The notes below the pieces were generated by a model. It saw nothing but the letters and a program-made list of their open reading frames with translations, did not search any database and was not told the origin of the DNA. From G963663315 sp963668255 (GTDB taxonomy: Bacteria; Pseudomonadota; Gammaproteobacteria; Arenicellales; Poriferihabitantaceae), in contig OZ220708.1 of the NCBI GenBank assembly GCA_965116595.1, positions 310,001-374,000 on the forward strand: a stretch of 64,000 nucleotides of DNA, read 5' to 3'. The translations under genes and the position numbers were made by a program. Every line of letters starts with the position of its first letter. The first letter of the stretch is position 1. Positions 8,007 to 15,974 of the stretch are shown in pieces.

Positions 8007-8912
8007 TCAAGAATCCGATTCCTCAGACTCCAACTGCTGCAAAATCCAGTCGGAAGCCTTCTGCGCATGACTCGCGGCCGTGATCACGGCACGCTTGTCC
8101 TCGCGTAGAACCGACAGCCACGAGCTGATGTATTCCAGATGCTGCAGATGGCCGGCAATGCCGACCGTCGAACACAAGAACGCAGCGCCCATCTCGGCCA
8201 CCAGCTCCTCCCTGGCATAGGCGGAATCACCGAACCGCTTGCCATACTCCCGCGCCAGGCGCGATTGATGGCCCGTCCAGTGCGTCAGCTCATGAAACTG
8301 GGTCGAGTAAAACTCGCCCGACTCCTTGAATGCCGCCTTGGCCGGCATGCGGATCTGGTCCACTACCGGCGCATAGCATGCGCGATCGCCGCCGTAGGTG
8401 ATCTCGGCCTTGCTGGCCCGAACCACCTCTTCGGCCCGCTCCACCGGATCCCAGGATTTGCCTGAAACCGGTCTCGGGGCCGCTTCCGGAAGCCCTTCGA
8501 GCTGTTCGCGGTTGAAGACATGGTAATGCCTCATCAGCATCACCGTCTTCGTCGCGTCCGGCTCCGGAGCCTCCCGGTCTTTTACTTCCAGCGGCTTCCA
8601 GAGTACGACCAACGTGGCCTTCTCCTTCTTGCGCACGTTCCCGCCGGCCAGCCTGGCCTGCTTGAAGGTGAACCACTCGGCAGAAGCGTAGCCCGGGGCG
8701 GTCTGCGCGATCCACAGCAACAAAGTGTTGATGCCGCGGTAGGCGCGTCCCGTCCAGCCGTTCACAGGAATATCCTGTTCCGAGCCGCTGTTCCAGGGCT
8801 TGATCCACGGAGCGCAGCCGTTTTCGAGCGCGCCCAGGATCGAGTCGGTGACCTCCTGATAGAGATCACGTTGTACGACGCTCCCGGCGTCGCTATTGTT
8901 TCGGGTTTTCAT
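8007..8912 (-). CDS. ardC: ArdC-like antirestriction / ssDNA-binding zincin
   Basis: 301-residue protein of the ArdC family: an N-terminal ssDNA-binding domain (DUF1738; LYQEVTDSILGALENGCAPW at about 17-36, then PVNGWTGRAYRGINTLLLW) and a C-terminal metallopeptidase-like domain with HELTHWTGH at 207-215 (HExxH zinc ligands) and a probable third ligand in EELVAEMGAAFL. Family members protect incoming plasmid DNA from restriction in the recipient. GAGGAA lies before the ATG. It is preceded by structured leader copy A. Confidence 0.9.
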   Translation of the reverse strand: MKTRNNSDAGSVVQRDLYQEVTDSILGALENGCAPWIKPWNSGSEQDIPVNGWTGRAYRGINTLLLWIAQTAPGYASAEWFTFKQARLAGGNVRKKEKATLVVLWKPLEVKDREAPEPDATKTVMLMRHYHVFNREQLEGLPEAAPRPVSGKSWDPVERAEEVVRASKAEITYGGDRACYAPVVDQIRMPAKAAFKESGEFYSTQFHELTHWTGHQSRLAREYGKRFGDSAYAREELVAEMGAAFLCSTVGIAGHLQHLEYISSWLSVLREDKRAVITAASHAQKASDWILQQLESEESDS

Positions 8913-8935
8913 GGTGAATTCCTCAAATGAAAAAA

Positions 8936-9007
8936 CAGGGGAATCACCATGCTCCGCCCGGGGAATGGAAATTCCCCTGCGGGTTGGTAAATAGGGCTTT
9001 CGCCCCT
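8936..9007 (-). promoter_or_regulatory. Structured leader element, copy A (STAXI-like), upstream of ardC
   Basis: On the minus strand, the hairpin GGGGAAU-UUCC-AUUCCCC (8960-8977) is enclosed by shorter complementary flanks (CCGC/GCGG) and followed by GGAGCATGGTGATTCCCC, a T run and the ribosome site. Copies B and C have the same layout with compensatory base changes. Presence before antirestriction and DNA-binding genes fits the published STAXI RNA (Ssb, topoisomerase, antirestriction, XerDC integrase); that identification is from memory. Confidence 0.55.
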
Positions 9008-9110
9008 ATGACTTGCCGACATCCGCCCCGAAGGATGGAAACCGGTAAAAAGTGATTCAGACGTTCATGGAACAGAACCCTCCCGCGGGAAGGTGTGCTG
9101 CATGTATAAA

Positions 9111-9134
9111 GATTCCCCCGCCGAAGCGGGGGGA
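9111..9134 (-). terminator. G+C-rich UUCG hairpin after the 77-residue gene
   Basis: On the minus strand CCCCCGC-UUCG-GCGGGGG (9115-9132), followed by AAUCUUUAU, begins 12 bases after the stop of the small membrane protein gene. The strong stem with a short U-rich trailer makes it a plausible intrinsic terminator. Confidence 0.6.
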
Positions 9135-9144
9135 GTTTGGAGGT

Positions 9145-9378
9145 TCAGGATGTCTGCGAAAGACTCTGCAAGACAACCAGAATCAATCCGGTCAGACCGA
9201 TCACCAGGCCAACCATCCAGCGATGCTTGCTTTGGATTTCTCCTCGAAGCTCACCAACCGCCTTGATCACATTGTCGTGAGACGTTGCGATCATCCTCGC
9301 GGCGGCGTCGGCGAGTTCGCCCTGGTTTTCGGCATTGTGCATATTCGTCACATGCTCGGCTACTGTGTTTGCTTCCAT
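9145..9378 (-). CDS. Small membrane-anchored protein of unknown function
   Basis: 77 residues: a hydrophilic N-terminal helix (MEANTVAEHVTNMHNAENQG ... SHDNVIKAVGELRGEIQSKH) that could form a coiled coil, then one C-terminal membrane segment (WMVGLVIGLTGLILVVLQSL). I do not recognise a family. AGGAGAATGAT precedes the ATG. It has its own leader (copy B) and a downstream terminator, so it is probably a single-gene unit, expressed under the same control as ardC and DUF3577. Confidence 0.7.
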   Translation of the reverse strand: MEANTVAEHVTNMHNAENQGELADAAARMIATSHDNVIKAVGELRGEIQSKHRWMVGLVIGLTGLILVVLQSLSQTS

Positions 9379-9393
9379 ATCATTCTCCTACAA

Positions 9394-9465
9394 AAACGGG
9401 AGGAACGCCACCCCCCGAGGGAAATGGTATTCCCCCCGGAGGTTGAGCAGGGTTTCATCCCCGCG
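9394..9465 (-). promoter_or_regulatory. Structured leader element, copy B, upstream of the 77-residue gene
   Basis: Same layout as copies A and C: inner stem GGGAA/UUCCC, outer stem CCUCCG/CGGGGG, then GGGTGGCGTTCCTCCCGTTT and AGGAG before the ATG at 9378. The outer stem differs in sequence from the other copies but retains pairing. Confidence 0.55.
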
Positions 9466-9532
9466 TTGATCGGCCCCCTCTCAAGGACGGCGCCGGACTT
9501 TCGTGCAGCGACCGTCCTCAAGAACAGTCGAT

Positions 9533-9578
9533 ATGAAAAAGGGCGCAGCGCCATCCCGAAGGATGAACGCTACGCGGG
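9533..9578 (-). terminator. UUCG-loop terminator after DUF3577 gene
   Basis: On the minus strand CGUAGCG-UU-CAUCC with a UUCG loop, then GGAUG-G-CGCUGCG, followed by CCCUUUUUC: a two-part stem with a U tract, hence a good intrinsic terminator just after the stop at 9584. The same hairpin type follows ardC, but there without the U tract. Confidence 0.65.
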
Positions 9579-9583
9579 TTGGA

Positions 9584-10246
9584 TCAGGCCGTGGCCCAGT
9601 GCTTTTCGGCACTGTTCCAGCGGAACCCCTGAGTCTTCAGAAACGCCTTGCGCTCCTGGAACTCCGGATGTTCCGGATCCAGCTTCACGAACCCCTGCTC
9701 GTCGTATTCGGCTTGCAGTTCCCCGGCGTATGCCGGTTCGTCGGATTCAGTGGCCGGAGCCGCCTCGGGCGCCCGTTCGGCAGCTTTCGCTGCTTCAGGG
9801 GCAACCTGAACTTCCTGACCGTCCCGGCCTTCGAGTTCGATGACATGGTCACCGATCTTCAGCCAGGTAATCTTCAGGAGACTCGTCTTCAAGCTGACGC
9901 CCGTTTCGCCTGCCCGCTCGCCGTTTTTATAGGTGAACGTGCCTGGCTGCAGGCCCCCGAGTTGCATGGATGCAACGACCGGAACCTGGGGCGCCACCAC
10001 CTGCCCGTCAGGGTCGGTGAAGTGCTTGCGGATAATCTCCTGTGCCTCTTTGCCCTTAATGATGCAGCTGAGGCGGGTCTTGTTGACCAGGGAGTGATCC
10101 CCGTTCTTCGCGACCCCCTCCATCAGCGCAACATCGGCACAGAGGTAAGGTTGTGCTCCCTGGGGAGCGACTTCGCGAACTCGATTGATGTAACCGAATC
10201 CGGCTATGATCAGGTTGTACACATGATCAGCAATTGGATTAGACAT
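9584..10246 (-). CDS. STY4534 family ICE replication protein (DUF3577)
   Basis: 220-residue protein. The N-terminal domain (YINRVREVAPQGAQPYLCADVALMEG ... VNKTRLSCIIKGKEAQEII) matches DUF3577/STY4534, associated with ssDNA processing in these islands. An Ala/Glu-rich linker follows (about residues 140-175), then a C-terminal tail ending RKAFLKTQGFRWNSAEKHW, like a domain of DNA-processing proteins. GGAGG lies 5 bases before ATG 10246; the frame open to 10351 reads through leader copy C and is rejected. Confidence 0.82.
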   Translation of the reverse strand: MSNPIADHVYNLIIAGFGYINRVREVAPQGAQPYLCADVALMEGVAKNGDHSLVNKTRLSCIIKGKEAQEIIRKHFTDPDGQVVAPQVPVVASMQLGGLQPGTFTYKNGERAGETGVSLKTSLLKITWLKIGDHVIELEGRDGQEVQVAPEAAKAAERAPEAAPATESDEPAYAGELQAEYDEQGFVKLDPEHPEFQERKAFLKTQGFRWNSAEKHWATA

Positions 10247-10275
10247 GATGTCCTCCGTTAAGTTAGTGGTTTTGG

Positions 10276-10360
10276 AAAAAATCACCGGAGAAACGCCATG
10301 CCCCATACGGGAAATGATATTTCCCAGATGGGTAGATGAGACACCGAACACAATGTCCCC
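10276..10360 (-). promoter_or_regulatory. Structured leader element, copy C, upstream of DUF3577 gene
   Basis: On the minus strand the inner stem GGGAAAU-AUC-AUUUCCC (10309-10325) is enclosed by CCCAU/AUGGG and followed by GGCATGGCGTTTCTCC and a T run, the same plan as copies A and B. The rest of the interval to 10509 shows no gene. Confidence 0.55.
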
Positions 10361-10509
10361 GATTGAATAATGATTCAGAACCGAAGTCCCGCGCTTTTCT
10401 GGAACCTGAAGCGCCTTGGAGTGTCAGTTCAGGGTACTGACGAACCGCAATTGAGGCAACTTTACACCGATCGCAAATCCCATTGCAACACTTAATTCAA
10501 AAAAATGCT

Positions 10510-11487
10510 TTAGTTTTGAATCTTACATACCTGCCGCCTCGTCCCCAAGTCGGCTTCTGAACACATCGTGATAGTATACTTGCCCGGCAGTTGTGTATTC
10601 CTGTCTCCACATGCCTTCTCCAGCTGTTTCTGTGTCAGATTCAGCGCACCTTGAAGGTTGGCACCAGACAAGTCGGTTCCTATCATCAGAACGTCGTTCA
10701 TCCTGGTCCACCGTAGATCCGCTCCAGTCAGATCAGCGTAAGACAGATTAGCGTAAGACAGATCAGCTCCCTCCAGGTCTGCGTGAGACAAGTTTGCAAA
10801 GCAGAGTTTTGACCAAGGCAGAGCTGTATTGACCAGACTTGCCCACAGAAGGTTCGCGTCGGTCATATCTGCGTCATGCAGATATGCACCATCAAACTCT
10901 GCACGAAACAAATCGGCATTTTGAAGGTTCGAACCCTGCAATTTAGTCTCTTTCAATTTGGCGATCCTCAATGAGGCGTCACTGAGGTTCGCGTAAACCA
11001 GAGTTGCTCCAAACAGCTCAGCTTGATCCATCAGTGCTCCACTGAGATTCGCCCGGGTCAGGTCAGCCTGGTACAAGTCAACCTCATACAAGTATACTCC
11101 CGGCTCACCATGACGCGACCGTGACAGGTTAATTCCGTGCAAAGATTTCTTGGACCGCATCAATCTGATGCAATGCGAGTATTGGTCCTTCGCCTCCTTA
11201 TGCAACCAGTCCAGTTTCCCGCGAAGAGCCTTGAAGCAGAACATGCCGTCATCCAAGTTCAATGCCTCCATTGCCGCGACTTTTCCGCTATTACCGGGGG
11301 CGATAATCCCGAGCGTATGCCAAGCCACGGATTCCCGGTCCCGCACCCGGTCGCCGTAATCTACAAAAAATTGCACCATCGACACGAGTAGCGCCACGGC
11401 TGCGAACAGTATGCTCCAAGGTGCGGCTTTCTGGACCCAGGAATGCACCACACGCCCGAGGGATTTTAGGAGGGCTGTTTTGTTCAT
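10510..11487 (-). CDS. Membrane-anchored pentapeptide-repeat protein (ICE cargo)
   Basis: 325 residues. A membrane segment at about 24-45 (WSILFAAVALLVSMVQFFVDY) is followed by a region of about 80 residues and then a long run of A(D/N)Lxx pentapeptide repeats (about 130-290; for example ADLTRANLSGALMDQAELFG, LSHADLEGADLSYANLSYAD) forming a right-handed quadrilateral beta-helix. The C-terminal tail has two Cys. The repeats identify the fold but not the function. It lies 12 bp after the ankyrin gene and uses more A+T-rich codons than the ICE core, consistent with later cargo acquisition. Confidence 0.85.
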   Translation of the reverse strand: MNKTALLKSLGRVVHSWVQKAAPWSILFAAVALLVSMVQFFVDYGDRVRDRESVAWHTLGIIAPGNSGKVAAMEALNLDDGMFCFKALRGKLDWLHKEAKDQYSHCIRLMRSKKSLHGINLSRSRHGEPGVYLYEVDLYQADLTRANLSGALMDQAELFGATLVYANLSDASLRIAKLKETKLQGSNLQNADLFRAEFDGAYLHDADMTDANLLWASLVNTALPWSKLCFANLSHADLEGADLSYANLSYADLTGADLRWTRMNDVLMIGTDLSGANLQGALNLTQKQLEKACGDRNTQLPGKYTITMCSEADLGTRRQVCKIQN

Positions 11488-11499
11488 ATGAACAACAAA

Positions 11500-12273
11500 T
11501 CAACGGTACTCCAGGTGCTTAAGTACTTCGGTTCCGACTAGGCCTTTGTTGTACTGTGCCGCTTCGTAGGGCGTTACGGACCAATCGCTCCTTGCCCAGA
11601 TATCCGCGCCTTCCTCCAGTAGTACTTCGACTACTTCGGGATACAAGTTCGCCTCGGCAGCGACATACAACGGCGTTTCGTCCCGGTTGTTTCTGGCTTC
11701 CAGATCTGCCCCTGAACGCAGCAGCACCTTGATCACTTCGGGCATCATTGTATTGCGTGCAGCTTCATGCAGAGGGGTCCACTGTGCTGCGTCCCGTGTA
11801 TTGATATCTGCACCTTCGTCCAGCAATGCCTCGACTACTTTCGGATTCGGATTGCGGCCTGCAGCCAGATGTAAAGGTGTCTCCTTTCCATCGTTTCTGG
11901 CTTCCAGGTCCGCGCCAGCATCCAGTAGTATCCGGATGATTTCAGGATTGGTATTATACGCCGCAGCCTGATGCAAGGGCGTTCCCAAGGCCGGGATGGT
12001 TGCACGGACATCGACATCGGTTTTCAGCAAGGCCCGGACCACGTCCGCGTTATCGCTGTACTGGACAGCGTAGTAGAGCGGATCTGGCTCACCGGGCACT
12101 GTATTCCAGATGTCTTGGTCATTAATGCAGGCCTTCAGTAGTTCCAGGTCCTGAGCATTATTCGGTTCATACCATAATAGACACGGTTCCTTTCCCCACC
12201 CCGCTGAGTAACTCGCAATTAAAACCAAAAATACCCATAAATACGGTTTCAAAAGTCGACGAATCAATTTCAT
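11500..12273 (-). CDS. Secreted ankyrin-repeat protein (ICE cargo)
   Basis: 257 residues. Signal peptide (MKLIRRLLKPYLWVFLVLIA ... AGWG) is followed by six ankyrin-type repeats with the consensus TPLHxAA...NPxVVxxLLxxGADIxAR (for example TPLHLAAGRNPNPKVVEALL). The third and later repeats are near-canonical; the first is degenerate. It should be periplasmic or exported and bind a protein partner. ATG 12273 is chosen over 12279 because GAGGAGG then has normal 8-base spacing. Probably an operon with the pentapeptide gene downstream. Confidence 0.85.
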   Translation of the reverse strand: MKLIRRLLKPYLWVFLVLIASYSAGWGKEPCLLWYEPNNAQDLELLKACINDQDIWNTVPGEPDPLYYAVQYSDNADVVRALLKTDVDVRATIPALGTPLHQAAAYNTNPEIIRILLDAGADLEARNDGKETPLHLAAGRNPNPKVVEALLDEGADINTRDAAQWTPLHEAARNTMMPEVIKVLLRSGADLEARNNRDETPLYVAAEANLYPEVVEVLLEEGADIWARSDWSVTPYEAAQYNKGLVGTEVLKHLEYR

Positions 12274-12491
12274 GGCCATGACCTCCTCAATTCCGATCCG
12301 CAATCACTTAATTTCGTTGATGTGCTTCAGGGATCAATGATTACTTGCAGGATAATGCAGGATAAATGCAGCATACCTTTTATCCAAGCATTTCTCGGCC
12401 CCCACGATCAACTCTCCAAAACCCAGATTCACAAGAATCCGCCACATACTTTCTTCATTAGCTGAGTAAGAGTATTACATAACTGAACCGC

Positions 12492-12680
12492 TCATTCAAA
12501 CGACGGAGAAGCTTTTTGTCCGCGCCTTTGGATGCCGTGGCCTTGTTCTTGTGGTGGTTCCGGCAAGTCCGTTTGTGTCTTCCCTCGGCTGCTCATCTCA
12601 ACCTCCGCCGGCAACGGATGTCCCGGACCAGTGTCCATCCCCGCCTCCGCCAGCGCCATCTCTGAATTCTGATCACTCAT
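12492..12680 (-). CDS. Small hydrophilic protein coupled to topB (hypothetical)
   Basis: 62-residue ORF starting MSDQNSEMALAEAG, rich in Gly, Pro, Glu and Lys and probably disordered. Its ATG overlaps the topB stop (ATGA), like most junctions in this ICE, and this is the main evidence that it is translated. No family recognised. The 190 bp beyond its stop are A+T-rich with no evident gene. Confidence 0.4.
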   Translation of the reverse strand: MSDQNSEMALAEAGMDTGPGHPLPAEVEMSSRGKTQTDLPEPPQEQGHGIQRRGQKASPSFE

Positions 12681-14797
12681 TTCAGAAACTCGATCTGCCG
12701 GCACTCCGGAAACCCGGAGCAGCCGAGGAAGAACCCCTTCTTTCCCTTGCGTTTCAGCATCGGCTTGCCGCACTGGGCGCAGGCCTTGTCCGTCTTCACC
12801 GGCGCAGGCCCCTTGCCTGGCCGCTCGATGTGCTTGCATTCCGGATAACCCGAACACCCCAGGAACGGCCCGTACTTGCCCTGTCGCGAGTGCATCGGCT
12901 TGCCGCATTGCGGACAGGCCTTCGCAGTTTCCCTGGCCACCGCGCCGACTACAGCCTTCCCATTCCCAGCTTGCCCCTGCGCTACGGCAGTCCCGACCAG
13001 AGCGGTCACGAGCTGCTCCATGCGGGTCATGAAGGCCTCCAGCGTCATCGATCCGTCGGCCACCTGGGACAATGCCCGCTCCATGCCTGCAGTCAGCACC
13101 GGATTTTGCAGCTCCGGCGCTACCGCCGCGATCAGGGCCCGGCCCGTGTCGGTGGAATGCAACGCTTTCTTCCGGACCTCCACGAACTTCCGGTCCTTGA
13201 GCGTCTGGATGATGTCGCCGCGCGTCGCTTCGGTCCCGATCCCGTCCTGCTCCTTCAATACCCGCTTGGCATCGGGATCCTCGATCACGCTCGCGATGTT
13301 GGTCATCGCGCGGATCAGCGTGCCCTCGGTATAGCGCGCCGGGGGCTTGGTCTTCTTGTCGCGGACCCTGGCGTCCCGGATGCGCACGGCCTCGCCGTTT
13401 TTCAGCGCAGGCACTGGCGCATGCTCTTCATCGGCCTGCGCCGCGGACGGCTCCAGTCGGCGCCAGCCCTGGGAAACCACCTGCCGCCCGGAGGCCCGCA
13501 GGCTGGAACCGTCCGCGGCGATGTCCAGGGTGGTCGCATCATAGACATGATCGGGATAGAACTGCATCAGGTAGTACGTGACGATCAGCTCGAACACGGT
13601 GCGTTCCTTCTCGTTCATCCTGCCCAATTCGCAAGCGATCGGCACGGGAATCATCCCGTGGTGCGCCGTGATCCGCTTGTCGTTCCAGGCTCTGGACTTC
13701 AGCGCCGGATCCGCTCCGGCAATGGCTTGTGACAGGCTCTCTCCGGAAAACGTCTGCTTCAATCCCTCCATGACCGCCGGCACTTCCTCGAGTTGGCTCT
13801 CCGGAATAAACTCGCAGTCTGTCCTGGGATACGTAATCGCTTTGTGGGTCTCATAGAGAGACTGGCAAAGCGACAGGGTTTCCTTTGCCCCATATCCGAA
13901 CCGTTTGGAAGTCACTTGCTGCAATCCGGATAAGCTGAACGGCAACGGCGGCTTGATCCGTTTTCTTTCCTTTTTCGATTGCGACACCAGTCCTGCCTGT
14001 CCGGTCAACTCCTGCGCCAATCGCAGGGCCGAATCCCGGTTGATACAACGGCCCTCGGAATCGCACAGCGATTCCCGTTGTTCCGCGTTCGGCGCCCACA
14101 CGGCGCGGAACGGTTCATGCTCTGGATGAATGCACTCCGCTTCGATCGTCCAGAAATCGGTCGGCACAAAATTTGCGATCTCCGCGTCCCGTCGCACGAT
14201 CAGCGCAAGGGTCGGGGTTTGAACCCGGCCCACGGAACGGACCCCGGAATCGCCCTGCTGTCGTCCGAGCAGGGTATAGGCCCTGGTCAAATTCATGCCG
14301 ACCAGCCAGTCCGCTCTCGCCCGGCCCATGCCGGCCTGATACAGCTTCTCGGTTTCCGATCCTTCCCGGATGGAATCCAGACCCTTACGGATCGAGGCCG
14401 GATCGAGCGCACTCAGCAGCAACCGGGACAGATGACCGTGATAGCCCAGTTCCTCAAGAACCTCGCGTGCGATGACCTCGCCCTCGCGGTCCGGATCGGT
14501 CGCGATCACCACGCTGTCGGCCCTGGCCAGGAGCTTGCGGATCACGGAAATCTGCTGCTTCCCCCGCGCCGTCGGATTGAGCCGCCACTCCTGCGGCACG
14601 ATCGGCAGGTGCTGGAACGACCAGGCCTTGTATGCCGGATCGTATTCATCCGGCGAGGCCTGCTCATACAGGTGCCCGATGCACCAGGTAACGGCATCGC
14701 CGCCGACCTCGATGAAGCCGTCGCGCCGCGACCCGCTGCCCATCACGGCGGCGATATCCCGCGCTTGACTGGGCTTCTCGCACAGCAACACCCTCAT
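12677..14797 (-). CDS. topB: DNA topoisomerase III
   Basis: 706-residue type IA topoisomerase of the ICE/plasmid TopB group. The TOPRIM domain starts MRVLLCEKPSQARDIAAVMG and carries DPDREGE (101-107). The catalytic Tyr is in ITYPRTD (about residue 323). The C-terminus holds two CPQC/CAQC...CSGYPEC zinc ribbons. It likely decatenates or unlinks ICE DNA during replication or transfer. Its start overlaps the stop of the 92-residue gene (ATGA). Confidence 0.96.
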   Translation of the reverse strand: MRVLLCEKPSQARDIAAVMGSGSRRDGFIEVGGDAVTWCIGHLYEQASPDEYDPAYKAWSFQHLPIVPQEWRLNPTARGKQQISVIRKLLARADSVVIATDPDREGEVIAREVLEELGYHGHLSRLLLSALDPASIRKGLDSIREGSETEKLYQAGMGRARADWLVGMNLTRAYTLLGRQQGDSGVRSVGRVQTPTLALIVRRDAEIANFVPTDFWTIEAECIHPEHEPFRAVWAPNAEQRESLCDSEGRCINRDSALRLAQELTGQAGLVSQSKKERKRIKPPLPFSLSGLQQVTSKRFGYGAKETLSLCQSLYETHKAITYPRTDCEFIPESQLEEVPAVMEGLKQTFSGESLSQAIAGADPALKSRAWNDKRITAHHGMIPVPIACELGRMNEKERTVFELIVTYYLMQFYPDHVYDATTLDIAADGSSLRASGRQVVSQGWRRLEPSAAQADEEHAPVPALKNGEAVRIRDARVRDKKTKPPARYTEGTLIRAMTNIASVIEDPDAKRVLKEQDGIGTEATRGDIIQTLKDRKFVEVRKKALHSTDTGRALIAAVAPELQNPVLTAGMERALSQVADGSMTLEAFMTRMEQLVTALVGTAVAQGQAGNGKAVVGAVARETAKACPQCGKPMHSRQGKYGPFLGCSGYPECKHIERPGKGPAPVKTDKACAQCGKPMLKRKGKKGFFLGCSGFPECRQIEFLK

Positions 14798-15072
14798 ACC
14801 GGATACTCCATTTGCTCCGGCATGGCCTTACTGTCGTTCACCGTCCAGGCCAACGACGCGTCGTCTGGACAGAACAGCGCGCGGTTGTACTTGCGCAGCG
14901 TAAACAGTTTCTGTTCCAGTTCCTCGGTATCCTGTCCGAGCGCCCGCTCCGACAGGATCAGGGACTCCAGCCCCCGGGTGTCGAAATACCCTGGGCCGGT
15001 CTCGCGCCGAACGAGACAGAACAGCCCCTCGCCGGGAATGGCGTAAATGGAATCATTGGTTTCTTTCATCAT
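14794..15072 (-). CDS. Hypothetical protein upstream of topB
   Basis: 92 residues with no recognised family: MMKETNDSIYAIPGEGLFCL, a central segment with LESLILSERALGQDTEELEQ and a C-terminal SLAWTVNDSKAMPEQMEYPV. The ATG at 15072 has GGAGG 5 bases upstream; its stop overlaps the topB start. Probably soluble. Coupling suggests an accessory role in ICE DNA metabolism. Confidence 0.6.
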   Translation of the reverse strand: MMKETNDSIYAIPGEGLFCLVRRETGPGYFDTRGLESLILSERALGQDTEELEQKLFTLRKYNRALFCPDDASLAWTVNDSKAMPEQMEYPV

Positions 15073-15111
15073 GTCTGCCTCCACAAGTGTTCAGTTCCTC
15101 CTCTTCTACCG

Positions 15112-15723
15112 CTATGGGCGTAATCTCTTCCCGCGCCGCCATTCCCATGGCGCGATGACCTCACCGCTCCAGATTCCTCGTTTCGCCGCACGCGCCGCTA
15201 TTTCTTCACCGACATACGCTTTTGAGTACCGTCTGTATGCGAAGGCCCAGCCTTGCGCCACCATCCAGGAGTTGAGCTCGACTCCCGCGCTACTGCACAC
15301 TCCGATAGTGCGCCCGTATCTATCGACGGTGCTTCTTTCGCAGTGCACCGTGCCCGTACCAATTTTTCCAACAAGCGCCTGGGTCGCGTGCTGCCCACAG
15401 AGCCACCATCGTCCATTTGTTCGGCACTGCTGTGCCTTCTCCGGCGTGTCGATCCCCTCCAGGCGTACCCGCTCTCCGGCGACGTCGAGCGTATCCCCGT
15501 CAATCACGTGCGCCTGCCCGCTGAGGGCGTGCACAGTGTCGCTGCGCTGGTCGCTCGCTCGCACCGCCTGTGTCCACCGATCGATCTCATCGCCTGCCCG
15601 CGCGATGATCGCTCCGGTGTCCATTCTCGTCACTGCGCCTGCCGCGAGTGCGACGCACATGACGGCGACGATGGCCCGTCCTCTTCGCCGGCGTCTGCTT
15701 CGTGCCCAGACTTTTCGCCTCAT
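15112..15723 (-). CDS. Thermonuclease family protein (SNase-like), membrane-anchored or secreted
   Basis: 203 residues. A very basic N-terminus (MRRKVWARSRRRRRGR) and hydrophobic segment (AIVAVMCVALAAGAV) are followed by an SNase domain: HVIDGDTLDVAGERVRLEGIDTPE (catalytic Arg and Glu of the RLxGIDxPE motif), then DRYGRTIG (second Arg) and NSWMVAQGWAFAYRRYS. SNase-like nucleases are common ICE and plasmid genes. Its start overlaps the upstream gene (ATGA). Confidence 0.87.
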   Translation of the reverse strand: MRRKVWARSRRRRRGRAIVAVMCVALAAGAVTRMDTGAIIARAGDEIDRWTQAVRASDQRSDTVHALSGQAHVIDGDTLDVAGERVRLEGIDTPEKAQQCRTNGRWWLCGQHATQALVGKIGTGTVHCERSTVDRYGRTIGVCSSAGVELNSWMVAQGWAFAYRRYSKAYVGEEIAARAAKRGIWSGEVIAPWEWRRGKRLRP

Positions 15724-15974
15724 CGTTCTTGCGCCACCGCATCCGCAGACTGATCCTTTATCTCCACCCAGAACCACTTCAGTTCCCGGCCCTTGAAGCG
15801 GTTGTCGCAATTGCAGCAAATGCCGGTTTCAGGACTGTCTTCGATATCGGCCAGGAGCGTATCCACAGTCGCAATATCAACCTGATCGGCCCCGGCATCG
15901 CATGAGCAGTCCGCGCAATACCAACCGGTGACGTATTGCCGGACCGCCGCAGCTTCCCCGGTTCCACCGATCAT
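15720..15974 (-). CDS. Small Cys-rich protein, possible zinc binder
   Basis: 84 residues with clusters CADCSCDAG and GICCNCDNRFKGRELKWFWVE; the spacing of two Cys pairs suggests a zinc ribbon. I do not recognise a family. Overlaps ssb upstream and the nuclease downstream by ATGA, so it belongs to the DNA-processing operon. Confidence 0.62.
   Translation of the reverse strand: MIGGTGEAAAVRQYVTGWYCADCSCDAGADQVDIATVDTLLADIEDSPETGICCNCDNRFKGRELKWFWVEIKDQSADAVAQER

Noticed and set aside
12551..13732. 393-codon plus-strand ORF opposite topB
   Set aside because: Antisense shadow; topB has all motifs in the opposite strand.
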